The notes beneath the pieces were generated by a model. It was not told the origin of the DNA and ran no database searches. It saw nothing but the letters and a program-made list of their open reading frames with translations. Positions 1 to 7,987 of a stretch of 55,253 bases of DNA are shown here, in pieces (the first letter of the stretch is position 1; the number at the start of each line of letters is the position of its first letter). Both the position numbers and the translations under genes were made by a program. The DNA lies in NCBI GenBank assembly GCA_003151515.1, contig PLXS01000040.1:1-55253 (forward strand), in the 5' to 3' direction. Origin of the DNA: Opitutaceae bacterium. GTDB taxonomy: Bacteria; Verrucomicrobiota; Verrucomicrobiia; Opitutales; Opitutaceae.

Positions 1-11
1 ACGATCTTCAT
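1..11 (-). CDS. possible start of a gene leaving the left edge
   Basis: On the minus strand an ATG at position 11 opens a frame reading M-K-I-V before the window ends. The bases upstream of it (about 12-110) carry no convincing gene, so this could be the start of a leftward gene. Only three full codons are visible and there is no clear Shine-Dalgarno sequence, so this is a weak call. Confidence 0.2.
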
Positions 12-111
12 GGGGCGATGGCAGCTCGGGGGTTTTTCGCGGGGTCTCAGGCCGCTGGGGCTGCCCGGCCGAAGGGACGGAGGCCGTCCGATGGTCTTGA
101 TATGACTGGCA

Positions 112-354
112 CTAGAAATTCAAGCTACCCCGCCCTAAAGCGGGTTGTCGAGACGAAGGAGCAACGGGGACGCACAATCGGGCCGCACTTAGGGACGGGC
201 CCCGAGCCGGGGGGGCCGGAGGGCGCTTTCCCGGGCGCGGCTTGGCGCCTCGCGAAACCAGGTAGGTCGACGCCGTCACGAGCCCCAGAAGGAAGAAGAG
301 CGGGATCGATCCGTAGGCCACGGCGACCAGCAGGAGCTTGAGCCCCGTCTTCAT
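112..354 (-). CDS. small membrane protein, doubtful
   Basis: The N-terminal 35 residues (starting MKTGLKLLLVAVAYG) form one long hydrophobic segment and look like real protein. The Pro/Arg-rich rest looks like non-coding high-GC sequence. Just upstream and overlapping, in another minus frame (about 340-450), is a second protein-like stretch with an aromatic hydrophobic segment (LLLGMFFLIYRAF), for which I find no good start codon. The two pieces may be overlapping small membrane genes or one gene split by a frameshift. They lie divergent to rnr. No family was recognised. The remainder of 1-523 shows nothing else I can name. Confidence 0.3.
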   Translation of the reverse strand: MKTGLKLLLVAVAYGSIPLFFLLGLVTASTYLVSRGAKPRPGKRPPAPPARGPSLSAARLCVPVAPSSRQPALGRGSLNF

Positions 355-523
355 GCGGCCCCTCGCCGTACACCGTGTGGAACGCGCGGTAGATCAGGAA
401 GAACATCCCCAGCAGCAGCGCGGGCGCGCCCTGGGGAGTTTTCAGCCAAATGCGCTCGCCAATCCGCCCGGATTGGGGGACATTGGGGGCGGTTGACTCG
501 CCGCAGGCGGGTCCGGAAACGAA

Positions 524-2575
524 ATGTCACAAATCAAGTCGGGCCGTAAGGGCCCCCAGGCCGATGACACTGTCAAAGGCGCAATTCAATTCAGGGCAGG
601 AGGTTCTGCGTTTGTTGTCGTCGACGGCAAGCGCGACGAGCCCTCGATCCAGATCTCCCCGGACGACACGGATGTGGCGCTGCCGGGCGACACGGTGGCC
701 GTACGCATCTACAGGGGCGTCGAGGGGCGAAGGCCCGGCGAGCGCGTCGGCAGGGTGACGCAGGTGCTCGAGCGCGGCCGCGAAACGGTCGTTGGCGAGC
801 TGCGGCGCGAGGGGCGCAACTACTTCGTCGCCCCGGACGACCCTCGCTTTGTCCAGGAGGTCGTCGTGCCGGACCCCTCCAGCTCGCCGGCAAGGCCGGT
901 CCCCCACCCCGGCGACAAGGTGGTGGTGAAGCTCGGGGAGTGGCGGCGCAGGGAGCAGCCCCTGGTGGGCGAGGTCACCGAGAGGCTCGGGCGCACCCAC
1001 GAGCCCAAGGCCGAGCTCCTCGGCATCTTCGCAAAGTACGGCCTCGAGCCGCATTTCCCGGCGGACGTCGAGCGCGAGGCGGCCTCCCTGCCTGACCGCG
1101 TGAGCCAGAGGGACGCGGAGGGCCGCCTCGACTGCCGCGCCATCCCGGTCTTCACGATTGACCCCGACGACGCGAAGGACTTTGACGACGCGCTCTCGAT
1201 CGAGGATCTCGGTCGCGGGGACGTGCGCGTCGGAGTCCACGTCGCCGACGTGTCGGCCTACGTGAAGCACGGGACGGCGCTCGACCGCGAGGCGCGCAAG
1301 CGCGGGAACTCGACCTACCTCGTCGGGACGGTGGTCCCCATGCTGCCGGAGAAGCTCTCCAACGGGCTGTGTTCGCTCGTCGAGGCGCAGGACCGCCTCT
1401 GCAAGGCCGTCTTCCTGACCTTCGGAGCGGACATGCAGGTCAGGGAGACGACCTACGCCAACACGGTCATCCGCAGCCGCAAGCGCCTCACCTACCGCCA
1501 GGCCTATGCGCTCCTCTTCGAGGACAGCCTGGAGAGGGTCCGGGCGCTGCCCGTTCCGCCTAAGCACCAGACCGGTTCAACGGGCCGGGCGCTCAGGGAG
1601 CTCAGCGAGCGCGAGCTCGGCGACCTCCAGGCATGGGTTCGCGCGCTCTGGCGGATCGCCTCGGTGCTCAGGCAGCGGCGCATGGCGCACGGGAGCCTGG
1701 ACCTCGACATGCCCGAGACGAAGATCTTCGTGGACCCCGAGGGCTACGCCGACCGCCTGGAGAGGATCGAGCAGGACGAGAGCCACCAGTTGATCGAGGA
1801 GTTCATGCTGGCAGCCAACGAGGCGGTCGCGAGGCTCACCCGCACCCACCGCCTCCCTTCGCTCTACCGCGTCCACGACGAGCCGGATCCATTGAGGCTC
1901 GCGGAGTACCGCCAGTTCCTGGCGACCTTCGGAATCAAGGTGGGCGACCTCACGCGTCGCGAGGAGGTGGTGAAGCTCCTTAAGATCCTGCAGTCGCACC
2001 CGCAGGGCTACACCCTTCGAACCCAGTTCCTGCGCAGCCTGCGCAAGGCCTGCTACCGGGCGACCCCGGACGGCCACTATGGCCTGCACAAGCGCGACTA
2101 CACGCACTTCACCTCGCCCATACGGCGGTACTCCGACCTGGTCGTGCACCAGGTGCTCCAGTCGCACCTCGCGCGCCGCCACGAGGGCGCCCGCCACGAC
2201 GTCCGGGGCATGGACAGCCTAGCCGAGCACCTGAGCATCACGGAGGTGAACTCCACGGAGGCCGAGCGCGAGAGCGTGAAGATTAAGCTGCTCGAGTTCT
2301 TCGAGCGCGAGCTTGCGAAGAAGAAGCGCACGTCGTTCGTCGCCGTGATAACCGACGTGCGCAGGCACGGGTTCTTCATCGAGCTCGTGGAATCGATGAC
2401 GTTCGGCTTCGTCTCGGCGGACTCTCTGGGCGACGACTACTACCTGCTCAACGAGGCCGGCACGGCGCTGGTCGGCCGGCGCAAGCACCGATCGTTCGCC
2501 CTGAACGGTCGCCTTGACGTCGTGGTCGACAAGGTCGACCGGTTCAAGCGGATCATCGACTTTCGACCGGCATAA
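524..2575 (+). CDS. rnr: ribonuclease R (RNB-family 3'-5' exoribonuclease)
   Basis: Processive 3'-5' exoribonuclease that degrades structured RNA. The 683-residue product has N-terminal OB/cold-shock-like domains (about 1-170), the RNB catalytic domain with the metal-binding motif TIDPDDAKDFDDA at 211-223, and a C-terminal S1-like domain (about 600-683). The GLHKRDYTHFTSPIRRYSDL block typical of RNase R/II is present. It is shorter than E. coli RNase R (about 813 aa) because the N- and C-terminal extensions are reduced. The ATG at 524 follows a GGAAACGA stretch. The next gene begins 17 bp downstream on the same strand and is probably co-transcribed. Confidence 0.93.
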   Translation: MSQIKSGRKGPQADDTVKGAIQFRAGGSAFVVVDGKRDEPSIQISPDDTDVALPGDTVAVRIYRGVEGRRPGERVGRVTQVLERGRETVVGELRREGRNYFVAPDDPRFVQEVVVPDPSSSPARPVPHPGDKVVVKLGEWRRREQPLVGEVTERLGRTHEPKAELLGIFAKYGLEPHFPADVEREAASLPDRVSQRDAEGRLDCRAIPVFTIDPDDAKDFDDALSIEDLGRGDVRVGVHVADVSAYVKHGTALDREARKRGNSTYLVGTVVPMLPEKLSNGLCSLVEAQDRLCKAVFLTFGADMQVRETTYANTVIRSRKRLTYRQAYALLFEDSLERVRALPVPPKHQTGSTGRALRELSERELGDLQAWVRALWRIASVLRQRRMAHGSLDLDMPETKIFVDPEGYADRLERIEQDESHQLIEEFMLAANEAVARLTRTHRLPSLYRVHDEPDPLRLAEYRQFLATFGIKVGDLTRREEVVKLLKILQSHPQGYTLRTQFLRSLRKACYRATPDGHYGLHKRDYTHFTSPIRRYSDLVVHQVLQSHLARRHEGARHDVRGMDSLAEHLSITEVNSTEAERESVKIKLLEFFERELAKKKRTSFVAVITDVRRHGFFIELVESMTFGFVSADSLGDDYYLLNEAGTALVGRRKHRSFALNGRLDVVVDKVDRFKRIIDFRPA

Positions 2576-2592
2576 CTAAAAACAAAACCCCC

Positions 2593-3123
2593 ATGAACCG
2601 ATACGACTTCCCCAGCCAGTTCCGCAAACTGTTCGACCGCGCGGTGGCGCTCTACGCGACCGGCCGCAGGGGCGCGGACACCTTCTTTGAGTCGGGCCAG
2701 AGGGCCTGGCTCCTGTCCAACGGGATCACCCCGCAGTACGTCTATGACTACGCCGAGGACGAGAACACCGTGGGCGAGCCCGGTTTCGGCCACGCCCTGA
2801 CGATTGAGTCCGTGCGCCGCGACTACTTCCTGAACGTGCAGAAGGGCAAGGCGTCGGCCGTCGTCCTCGACGAGGCGAAGATGCCCGCCAAGACCGACGC
2901 CGTTAAGGGCGTCGAGTGGCTGCCGCGCATCATACCGAAGGCCAAGGCGAAGCTGCGCGGGGAGCTCCCGGCGAGCCTCATGTACTGCTGCGGCGGGGAC
3001 CGGCGCTTCTTCAAGGCGCACGACATCCTGCCGGCGGAGTTTCTGACGCTTGTCTGGCGCAACGGCGACGACGACGCGGCGACGGTCTCCTGGGTGCTCG
3101 CCCGAGGCAAGGCCGCCAAGTAG
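2593..3123 (+). CDS. DUF5069-like protein of unknown function
   Basis: A 176-residue soluble protein without signal peptide or membrane segment. The C-terminal half (about 115-175) contains a CCGGDRRFF motif followed by an acidic helix and a short Trp-Val tail. This matches my memory of DUF5069 proteins, which are common in Verrucomicrobia and Planctomycetes. No catalytic function is known to me. It follows rnr by 17 bp on the same strand and ends about 30 bp before the convergent end of the DNA polymerase gene. The coding call is firm and the family name is tentative. Confidence 0.8.
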   Translation: MNRYDFPSQFRKLFDRAVALYATGRRGADTFFESGQRAWLLSNGITPQYVYDYAEDENTVGEPGFGHALTIESVRRDYFLNVQKGKASAVVLDEAKMPAKTDAVKGVEWLPRIIPKAKAKLRGELPASLMYCCGGDRRFFKAHDILPAEFLTLVWRNGDDDAATVSWVLARGKAAK

Positions 3124-3152
3124 CCCGCCGCCCCCGGCGCGGTATCCCCATA

Positions 3153-5348
3153 TTAGAGCAGTTCGGCCTGGTTCGGGTCGCCCAAGGGCCGGGGCGCCGG
3201 CTCCACCCCGAGGAACTTCCCGTACCTCTCGAGCCAGTCGTCGAGCTTCCCGGCGTAATGCTGCGGGTCGTAGGGGTGGTTCTGCGCGTCGTAGAGCGAG
3301 ACTGGGCGCGCGCGCTGCCAGTCGCTCGTCCTGCCCTTCGCCTTTGCCGTGATGTAGTAGGTCACCCGCTCGCCCATCCGCGGACGCGGCGACATCTGGA
3401 GCGCGGCCTCGGCCGACGCCCGCCTCGGCTTACCGCCGCCCGCGATGAACTTCTCGTAGGCCTCCGGGTTCATGCCGAGGATCTCGCCCTTCGCGAGCTC
3501 GGAGACCCCTAGCGTGCGGTCGGCCAGCGCCCTGCGGTACCCCTCGAGGAGCCCCACGGGGGACTCCTGCGACACGCCCAGCAGGAAGCGGATCATCGTG
3601 TCCGTGAGGCGCTTCAGGAAGGGCTCGATCCCGCGCGAGCGCAGCGCGCTTCCCCGCAGGATGATGTTCCCGCCCTCGTTGAGCGCGTAGTTCTTCGCCT
3701 TGTAGCAGAACATGGCCTCGTAGCGGCCGTCGAACTCGAGCTCTATCCCCTCGGGGAGGATCGGGACGACGAGCGCCAGGAGCTCCTCCGGGCGCTCGAA
3801 ATGCGCGTCCGAGGAAAGGTAGAGGCCGTCCGTGTCGGCCTCCAGGAGCCGGCAGCCGTGGCTTGAGAACTCGTCGATCAGCCTCTGCAGGAGCTCCCTG
3901 CCCCGGCGGGTGACCTCCGCGGCTAGCTCCCCGTCCCCGAAGCGCGCCCCTGAGAAGCCCAGGTAGCCGTAGAACGAGTTGATGAGGATCTTGAAGGCGC
4001 TCTGGCGGGCCTGCGCCTCCGAGCGCTCCTCCTCCCTCGGCGCCGTGCGCGAGAGCTGCTTGTACTTGAGCCGGTACTCGAGCAGGCGCCGCAGCAAGGG
4101 GATGAAGACCCCGAGCGTGTCGCTCGAGGGGTTGCGGCCGATGTTCAGCAGCAGGCTCGGGTAGAGCGAGGCCACGTCGAAGTGCAGGACGTGGCGGAAC
4201 ACGCCCTCGTTGAAGCTGCGGGTGTAGCCGCCGTCGAACGGGCGGATTTCCGGAGGCTTCGGGCAGGCCTGCCTCGCGTGGTAGTACTCCTCCAGGAACA
4301 GGAGGTCTATCTTGACCGTCGTCCCGCGCAGGGTCGCCTCCTGCAGCGCGATGGGGAACGTGCGCGCCTGCTCGAAGTACGTCGGAAGGAACATGTCGCC
4401 GAGGCCCTGGGTCTCGCGTAGGTCGTCCTCCAGGTAGGCGCAGAAGCGCGCGCGGTCATGCTCGAAGGCCTGCGCGATCCGGCTCCCCTCGATATACGTG
4501 CGCTCCGAGCCCTCCTTCTCGGTGATCCCGTAGTGGATCGCCACCTCCTTCAGCCCGTACGAGTTCAGCTCGCGGCTCGAGACGTCGTTGAGGAGCGCGA
4601 GCAGGTAGGTGTCGGCTACCGCACGCCCCGGGATGTCGCAGCGCGGGAAGTCGATCCAGCGCTCGGCCACCTTGAGGCGGCTGCTGCGGAAGGAGGCCCT
4701 CTGGCCGAAGCGGCCCCAGGCCAGGGGGACGCGGCGCATGCGGCAGCGCACCCTCAGGTAGTCGAGGTCGAACTTGAAGATGTTGTGCCCCTCGATGACG
4801 TCGGGGTCCAGGGCGGCGAGGCGCGCGTTGAACCTCTGCAATAGCCGCCTCTCCGCGTCGTCGCTCATCTCCTCCAGGAGCAGGAGCTGGCTCGCGGCGC
4901 CGCACCTAAGGCCGATCGCCAGGACCCGGTCGCCGGGCCTCGACGGGTCGCTGAACCCCTCGCCCGAGGAGCCCGTCTCGATGTCAACCTGGCAGCGGCG
5001 CAGCTTCGCGAAGGCCATGTCGCCGTACAGGCGCGCGCGGTGCTGCAGGAGGAACTGGCTCTCGAGCGGCCGGATGGCGTCCACGACCACGGAGTTGCGG
5101 GCCGCCTTCATGAGCCCGTCGAAGGCCTCGAGCGAGCGCGCCCGCGCGAGGATGCCGAAGGCGGCCTCGCCGCCGAGCCTCTCGTACTCGACGCCGGCCG
5201 CGGGCACGGCGAACGTCATCGAGCTCAGCCATGCGAAGGGCTCGAAGGGCAGCGCCGCCTCCGTGCGGCCGCCGTCCTGCGCCGCAAGCGAAACCCTCGC
5301 CCGCCCCTCGCCGTCGATCCAGACGCCGCAGAGCGTGCCATCAATCAT
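3153..5348 (-). CDS. family B DNA polymerase with 3'-5' exonuclease
   Basis: A 731-residue family B (Pol II-like) DNA polymerase. Exonuclease motifs are visible as DIET (122-125, Exo I) and EGHNIFKFDLD (186-196, Exo II). The polymerase motifs are A, DVASLYPSLL (391-400); B, KILINSFYGYLG (453-464); and C, ADTDGLY with the catalytic DTD at 505-507. All catalytic acidic residues seen are intact, so it should be active in synthesis and proofreading. It is smaller than E. coli PolB (783 aa) and has an unusual motif C context (E-A-D-T-D-G rather than Y-G-D-T-D-S). A small membrane-protein gene lies 10 bp upstream on the same strand. No translesion or SOS partner and no LexA-like site was seen. Confidence 0.9.
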   Translation of the reverse strand: MIDGTLCGVWIDGEGRARVSLAAQDGGRTEAALPFEPFAWLSSMTFAVPAAGVEYERLGGEAAFGILARARSLEAFDGLMKAARNSVVVDAIRPLESQFLLQHRARLYGDMAFAKLRRCQVDIETGSSGEGFSDPSRPGDRVLAIGLRCGAASQLLLLEEMSDDAERRLLQRFNARLAALDPDVIEGHNIFKFDLDYLRVRCRMRRVPLAWGRFGQRASFRSSRLKVAERWIDFPRCDIPGRAVADTYLLALLNDVSSRELNSYGLKEVAIHYGITEKEGSERTYIEGSRIAQAFEHDRARFCAYLEDDLRETQGLGDMFLPTYFEQARTFPIALQEATLRGTTVKIDLLFLEEYYHARQACPKPPEIRPFDGGYTRSFNEGVFRHVLHFDVASLYPSLLLNIGRNPSSDTLGVFIPLLRRLLEYRLKYKQLSRTAPREEERSEAQARQSAFKILINSFYGYLGFSGARFGDGELAAEVTRRGRELLQRLIDEFSSHGCRLLEADTDGLYLSSDAHFERPEELLALVVPILPEGIELEFDGRYEAMFCYKAKNYALNEGGNIILRGSALRSRGIEPFLKRLTDTMIRFLLGVSQESPVGLLEGYRRALADRTLGVSELAKGEILGMNPEAYEKFIAGGGKPRRASAEAALQMSPRPRMGERVTYYITAKAKGRTSDWQRARPVSLYDAQNHPYDPQHYAGKLDDWLERYGKFLGVEPAPRPLGDPNQAELL

Positions 5349-5358
5349 GCCCGCCCCC

Positions 5359-5697
5359 CTAGAAGGGTCGCACGTAGACCATCGCCACGGCGGTTATCGC
5401 GAGGACGAGGGCTATCAACATGAACAGGTCGGCGCTCGCCCGCTTGCGGTAGGCGAAGCTCACCATCGCCGAGAGGCCGAGCCAGCACGCGACCTTGACC
5501 GCGACCCAATGGGGGAAGCCGAGGTGCAGCTTCGCCAGCATGGCGAATCCCGACACGGCCACGAGCAGGGCCGCTATCCCGGTCACCATCATCACCCTCT
5601 TGCGCGTCTCGGCGGGCGCCGCGAAGGCGTAGAAGGTGTAGGCAAGCAGCACGATGATCGAGCTCAGGTGCAGCACGTGGTACGTCGGTAGGCTCAT
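5359..5697 (-). CDS. small four-helix membrane protein, SirB-like
   Basis: A 112-residue, very hydrophobic protein with about four predicted transmembrane segments (near 8-26, 36-56, 63-80 and 90-108). A conserved-looking His near the N-terminus and short loops recall the SirB family of membrane proteins, whose function is unclear. The assignment is from composition and layout only. It starts with ATG at 5697 and precedes the DNA polymerase by 10 bp, so the two are probably transcribed together. The 250 bp upstream (5698-5948) would hold its promoter; I see no clear consensus there. Confidence 0.75.
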   Translation of the reverse strand: MSLPTYHVLHLSSIIVLLAYTFYAFAAPAETRKRVMMVTGIAALLVAVSGFAMLAKLHLGFPHWVAVKVACWLGLSAMVSFAYRKRASADLFMLIALVLAITAVAMVYVRPF

Positions 5698-5948
5698 CGT
5701 GTTGGGTTAAGTGGAAAGAAAGTGACACCCCGCCTGTGCCGTATGCCCAAAGGCTCAAGACCTTTTCATGTCAAGGTGGGCGCCTCCGTCGCGGCGTTTG
5801 CTTTCCGGTTTACGGCCTAGCAGCTTCCGCGGCGGGTGTGGCTCCCGTAATGTTTCCAAGGCAAAGAGCGGTTATTGAAAGCACCTCGAACACTGCAGGG
5901 TGTCTGATCTTGAGTCTGGGTAATGTCTGCGCACCGTCAAGTGCGCCC

Positions 5949-7211
5949 TTGAAGGTCCTCCTGCCCACGATCGGAAGCTCCGGGGACGTGCATCCCGTGC
6001 TGGGCCTGGCCCTGGCGCTGAAGGCGCGCGGGCACGCCGTGACCGTGGCCACGAACGAGGTGTTCGCCGAGCAGGTCCGCTCCAACGGGCTCGAGTTCAT
6101 CGCGCTCGGGACCGCGGACGAGGCCGAGAGGATGGCGCGCGACCCCGATCTCTGGCACCCGACCCGCGGGCTGCCGTGCATCATCCGCGGCGCCATCGTG
6201 CCGAACATCCGCCGGCTGCACGCGATCATCGCCGGACACCGGGGCCCGTCGTCGGTCGTCGCCGCCTCGACGCTCTGCCTCGGCGCGCGCGTCGCCGAGG
6301 AGAGCCTGGGCGTGCCGACGGCGACCCTGCACCTGCAGCCGAGCGTGATGCGCAGCATGGTGGACAGCGGCCGCCTCGGGTCCGTCGACATGGGCCCCGG
6401 CATGCCTCGCGCCCTGAAGCGCGCCCTCTTCTGGGTCGCCGACAAGGCCCTTCTCGACCGGCTGATCTGCCCGGAGCTGAACGCCTTCAGGGCCGAGCTC
6501 GGCCTGGCGCCGGCCAGCCGGGTCTTCGGGGACTACCTGCACTCCCCCAGGCTCGTCCTCGGCCTCTTCCCTGCCTGGTACGCCCCGCCCCAGCCCGACT
6601 GGCCCGCCAACACCCACCTGACCGGCTTCGTCCTGCATGACGAGGCAAGCCGGCCCCTTCCGGCGGGGGCCGAGGAGTTCCTCGGGGACGGACCGGCTCC
6701 GGTGCTCGTGACGCCGGGCTCCGCGGCCACGGACCGCGGGGCGTTCTTCAGGGCCAGCGTCGCGGCGTGCGCCTGTCTTGGCGCCAGGGCGATGCTTGTC
6801 ACCAACCACCCGGAGCAGCTGCCGAGGGACCTTCCCATGGGGATCCAGGCGTTCGCCTACGTGCCCTTCAGCCGGGTGCTGCCGCGCTGCTGCGCGATCG
6901 TCTACCACGGCGGCATCGGGACGCTCGCCCAGGCCGTGCGCTCCGCGGTCCCCCAGCTGGTCGTGCCGAACACGTTCGACCAGCCGGACAACGGCCGGCG
7001 CGTCGAGCGCCTGGGCGTTGGCGCCATGGTGGGCGCCCGCGCCTACGGCCGCGGCGGCCGCGCGGCCCGGGCGCTTGGCGGCGTGCTGGGGTCGGCCTCG
7101 GTGCGCGCCCGCTGCCGGGAGCTCGCGCCGCGGGTGGACTCGGCCGGTGCCGTCGCCAGGGCGTGCGAGCTCATCGAGGGCCTTGGCCTGCCCGGCGGGC
7201 CGGCGCCCTAG
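5949..7211 (+). CDS. glycosyltransferase, GT1/GT28 (MGT-like)
   Basis: Probably transfers a sugar from a nucleotide-sugar donor to a lipid or small-molecule acceptor. From a TTG start at 5949 the protein begins with the family-typical LKVLLPTIGSSGDVHP and is 420 residues long. Near the C-terminus is the donor-binding block YHGGIGTLAQAVRSAVPQLV followed by FDQPDNGRRVERLG, as in UDP-glycosyltransferases. The open frame extends upstream to 5736 with ATGs at 5736 and 5849, but that extension is not protein-like, so I prefer TTG 5949 although no Shine-Dalgarno is evident. It ends overlapping the convergent gene at 7208 by 4 bp. The substrate cannot be inferred from the neighbours. Confidence 0.88.
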   Translation: MKVLLPTIGSSGDVHPVLGLALALKARGHAVTVATNEVFAEQVRSNGLEFIALGTADEAERMARDPDLWHPTRGLPCIIRGAIVPNIRRLHAIIAGHRGPSSVVAASTLCLGARVAEESLGVPTATLHLQPSVMRSMVDSGRLGSVDMGPGMPRALKRALFWVADKALLDRLICPELNAFRAELGLAPASRVFGDYLHSPRLVLGLFPAWYAPPQPDWPANTHLTGFVLHDEASRPLPAGAEEFLGDGPAPVLVTPGSAATDRGAFFRASVAACACLGARAMLVTNHPEQLPRDLPMGIQAFAYVPFSRVLPRCCAIVYHGGIGTLAQAVRSAVPQLVVPNTFDQPDNGRRVERLGVGAMVGARAYGRGGRAARALGGVLGSASVRARCRELAPRVDSAGAVARACELIEGLGLPGGPAP

Positions 7212-7675
7212 GAGCCGATGATGCTCGAGTCCAGGTGCTGGATGATCAGCTCCTGGACGGTCGCCAGGAAGAGGTAGCACATGAACGCCTTGCGGACCTG
7301 CTCGTCCAGGCCCTCCATGTCGATGTCGCCGGTCTCGAGGGCGTCGTCGCTCAGGCTCTTCAGCCGGCGCTCGCGAAGCTGCAGCCTGATGGCCGTGCAC
7401 GCGCGCACGATCGGCTCGGCGTTCGTCTCGTCAAAGGAGACCACGCCCTCGGTGAAGAACTCTCCGCCGAAGAGCGCAAGCAGCGCCTTGAGGTCGTCGT
7501 TCTGGCCCTGGAGGAGCTCGTCTATCCAGGCGCCGCGGAACTCCTGGTCCAGGTCGTGCAGCGCCTGGGGGGCGGCAAGGGTCTTCTCGAGCTCCAAGGA
7601 GAGCTCCCTGATGACGTCCAGGAGGGGCGCCACCACGGGCAGGCTCAGCTTCACCTCAACGCGCTTGCTTTTCAT
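7208..7675 (-). CDS. DUF2017-like protein encoded with ClpS
   Basis: A 155-residue soluble, helical, acidic protein. It overlaps the end of clpS by 20 bp in another frame, which implies translational coupling. In actinobacteria a DUF2017 gene lies next to clpS. The pattern here (helical protein with an R-x-x-T/A-x-x-x-L stretch near 85-100 and a hydrophobic C-terminal helix) resembles that family, but I have no alignment. A role as ClpS partner or regulator of N-degron delivery is inferred from position only. The 3' end overlaps the convergent glycosyltransferase gene by 4 bp. Confidence 0.75.
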   Translation of the reverse strand: MKSKRVEVKLSLPVVAPLLDVIRELSLELEKTLAAPQALHDLDQEFRGAWIDELLQGQNDDLKALLALFGGEFFTEGVVSFDETNAEPIVRACTAIRLQLRERRLKSLSDDALETGDIDMEGLDEQVRKAFMCYLFLATVQELIIQHLDSSIIGS

Positions 7676-7961
7676 CGGGCTCGAGGACCGCGGTCAGGTG
7701 CCACTGCTGCAGGGAGAATACGTGCGCCTCGGCCGTCTCCCTCACCCCCGTCCACACGACCGAGCGGCCCTGCTCGTGGACCTCGAGCATGTGGCGGCGC
7801 GCCTTCGTCTCGTCGAATCCCAGCACCTTCTTGAACACCATGACCACGTAGGACATCAGGTTCACGGGATCGTTCAGCACGACGACCCTCCAGGCGTCCT
7901 CGAGTTGGTGCTCCGCGGAGATTCGGCTTTCGGGCCGTGTGTGGGTACGGGGCTCAGGCAC
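7656..7961 (-). CDS. clpS: ATP-dependent Clp protease adaptor ClpS
   Basis: A 101-residue ClpS. The family core is clear: VVVLNDPVNLMSYVV (about 26-40), which includes the N-degron pocket Asn-Asp, then FDETKARRHMLEVHEQGR and a terminal beta strand. ClpS binds N-terminal degron residues and the ClpA/ClpC N-domain to hand substrates to ClpP. The start is ATG at 7961. proS lies upstream on the same strand, ending at 7988 with a 26 bp gap, so proS, clpS and the overlapping downstream gene form a likely operon. Neither clpA/C nor aat is in the window. Confidence 0.93.
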   Translation of the reverse strand: MPEPRTHTRPESRISAEHQLEDAWRVVVLNDPVNLMSYVVMVFKKVLGFDETKARRHMLEVHEQGRSVVWTGVRETAEAHVFSLQQWHLTAVLEPDEKQAR

Positions 7962-7987
7962 GAATTTCTGCGGGTGCGGGATGGTAC

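Noticed and set aside
129..144. Hairpin CCCGC/GCGGG in the left intergenic region as a terminator
   Set aside because: Only 5 bp with no T-run on either strand; not convincing.
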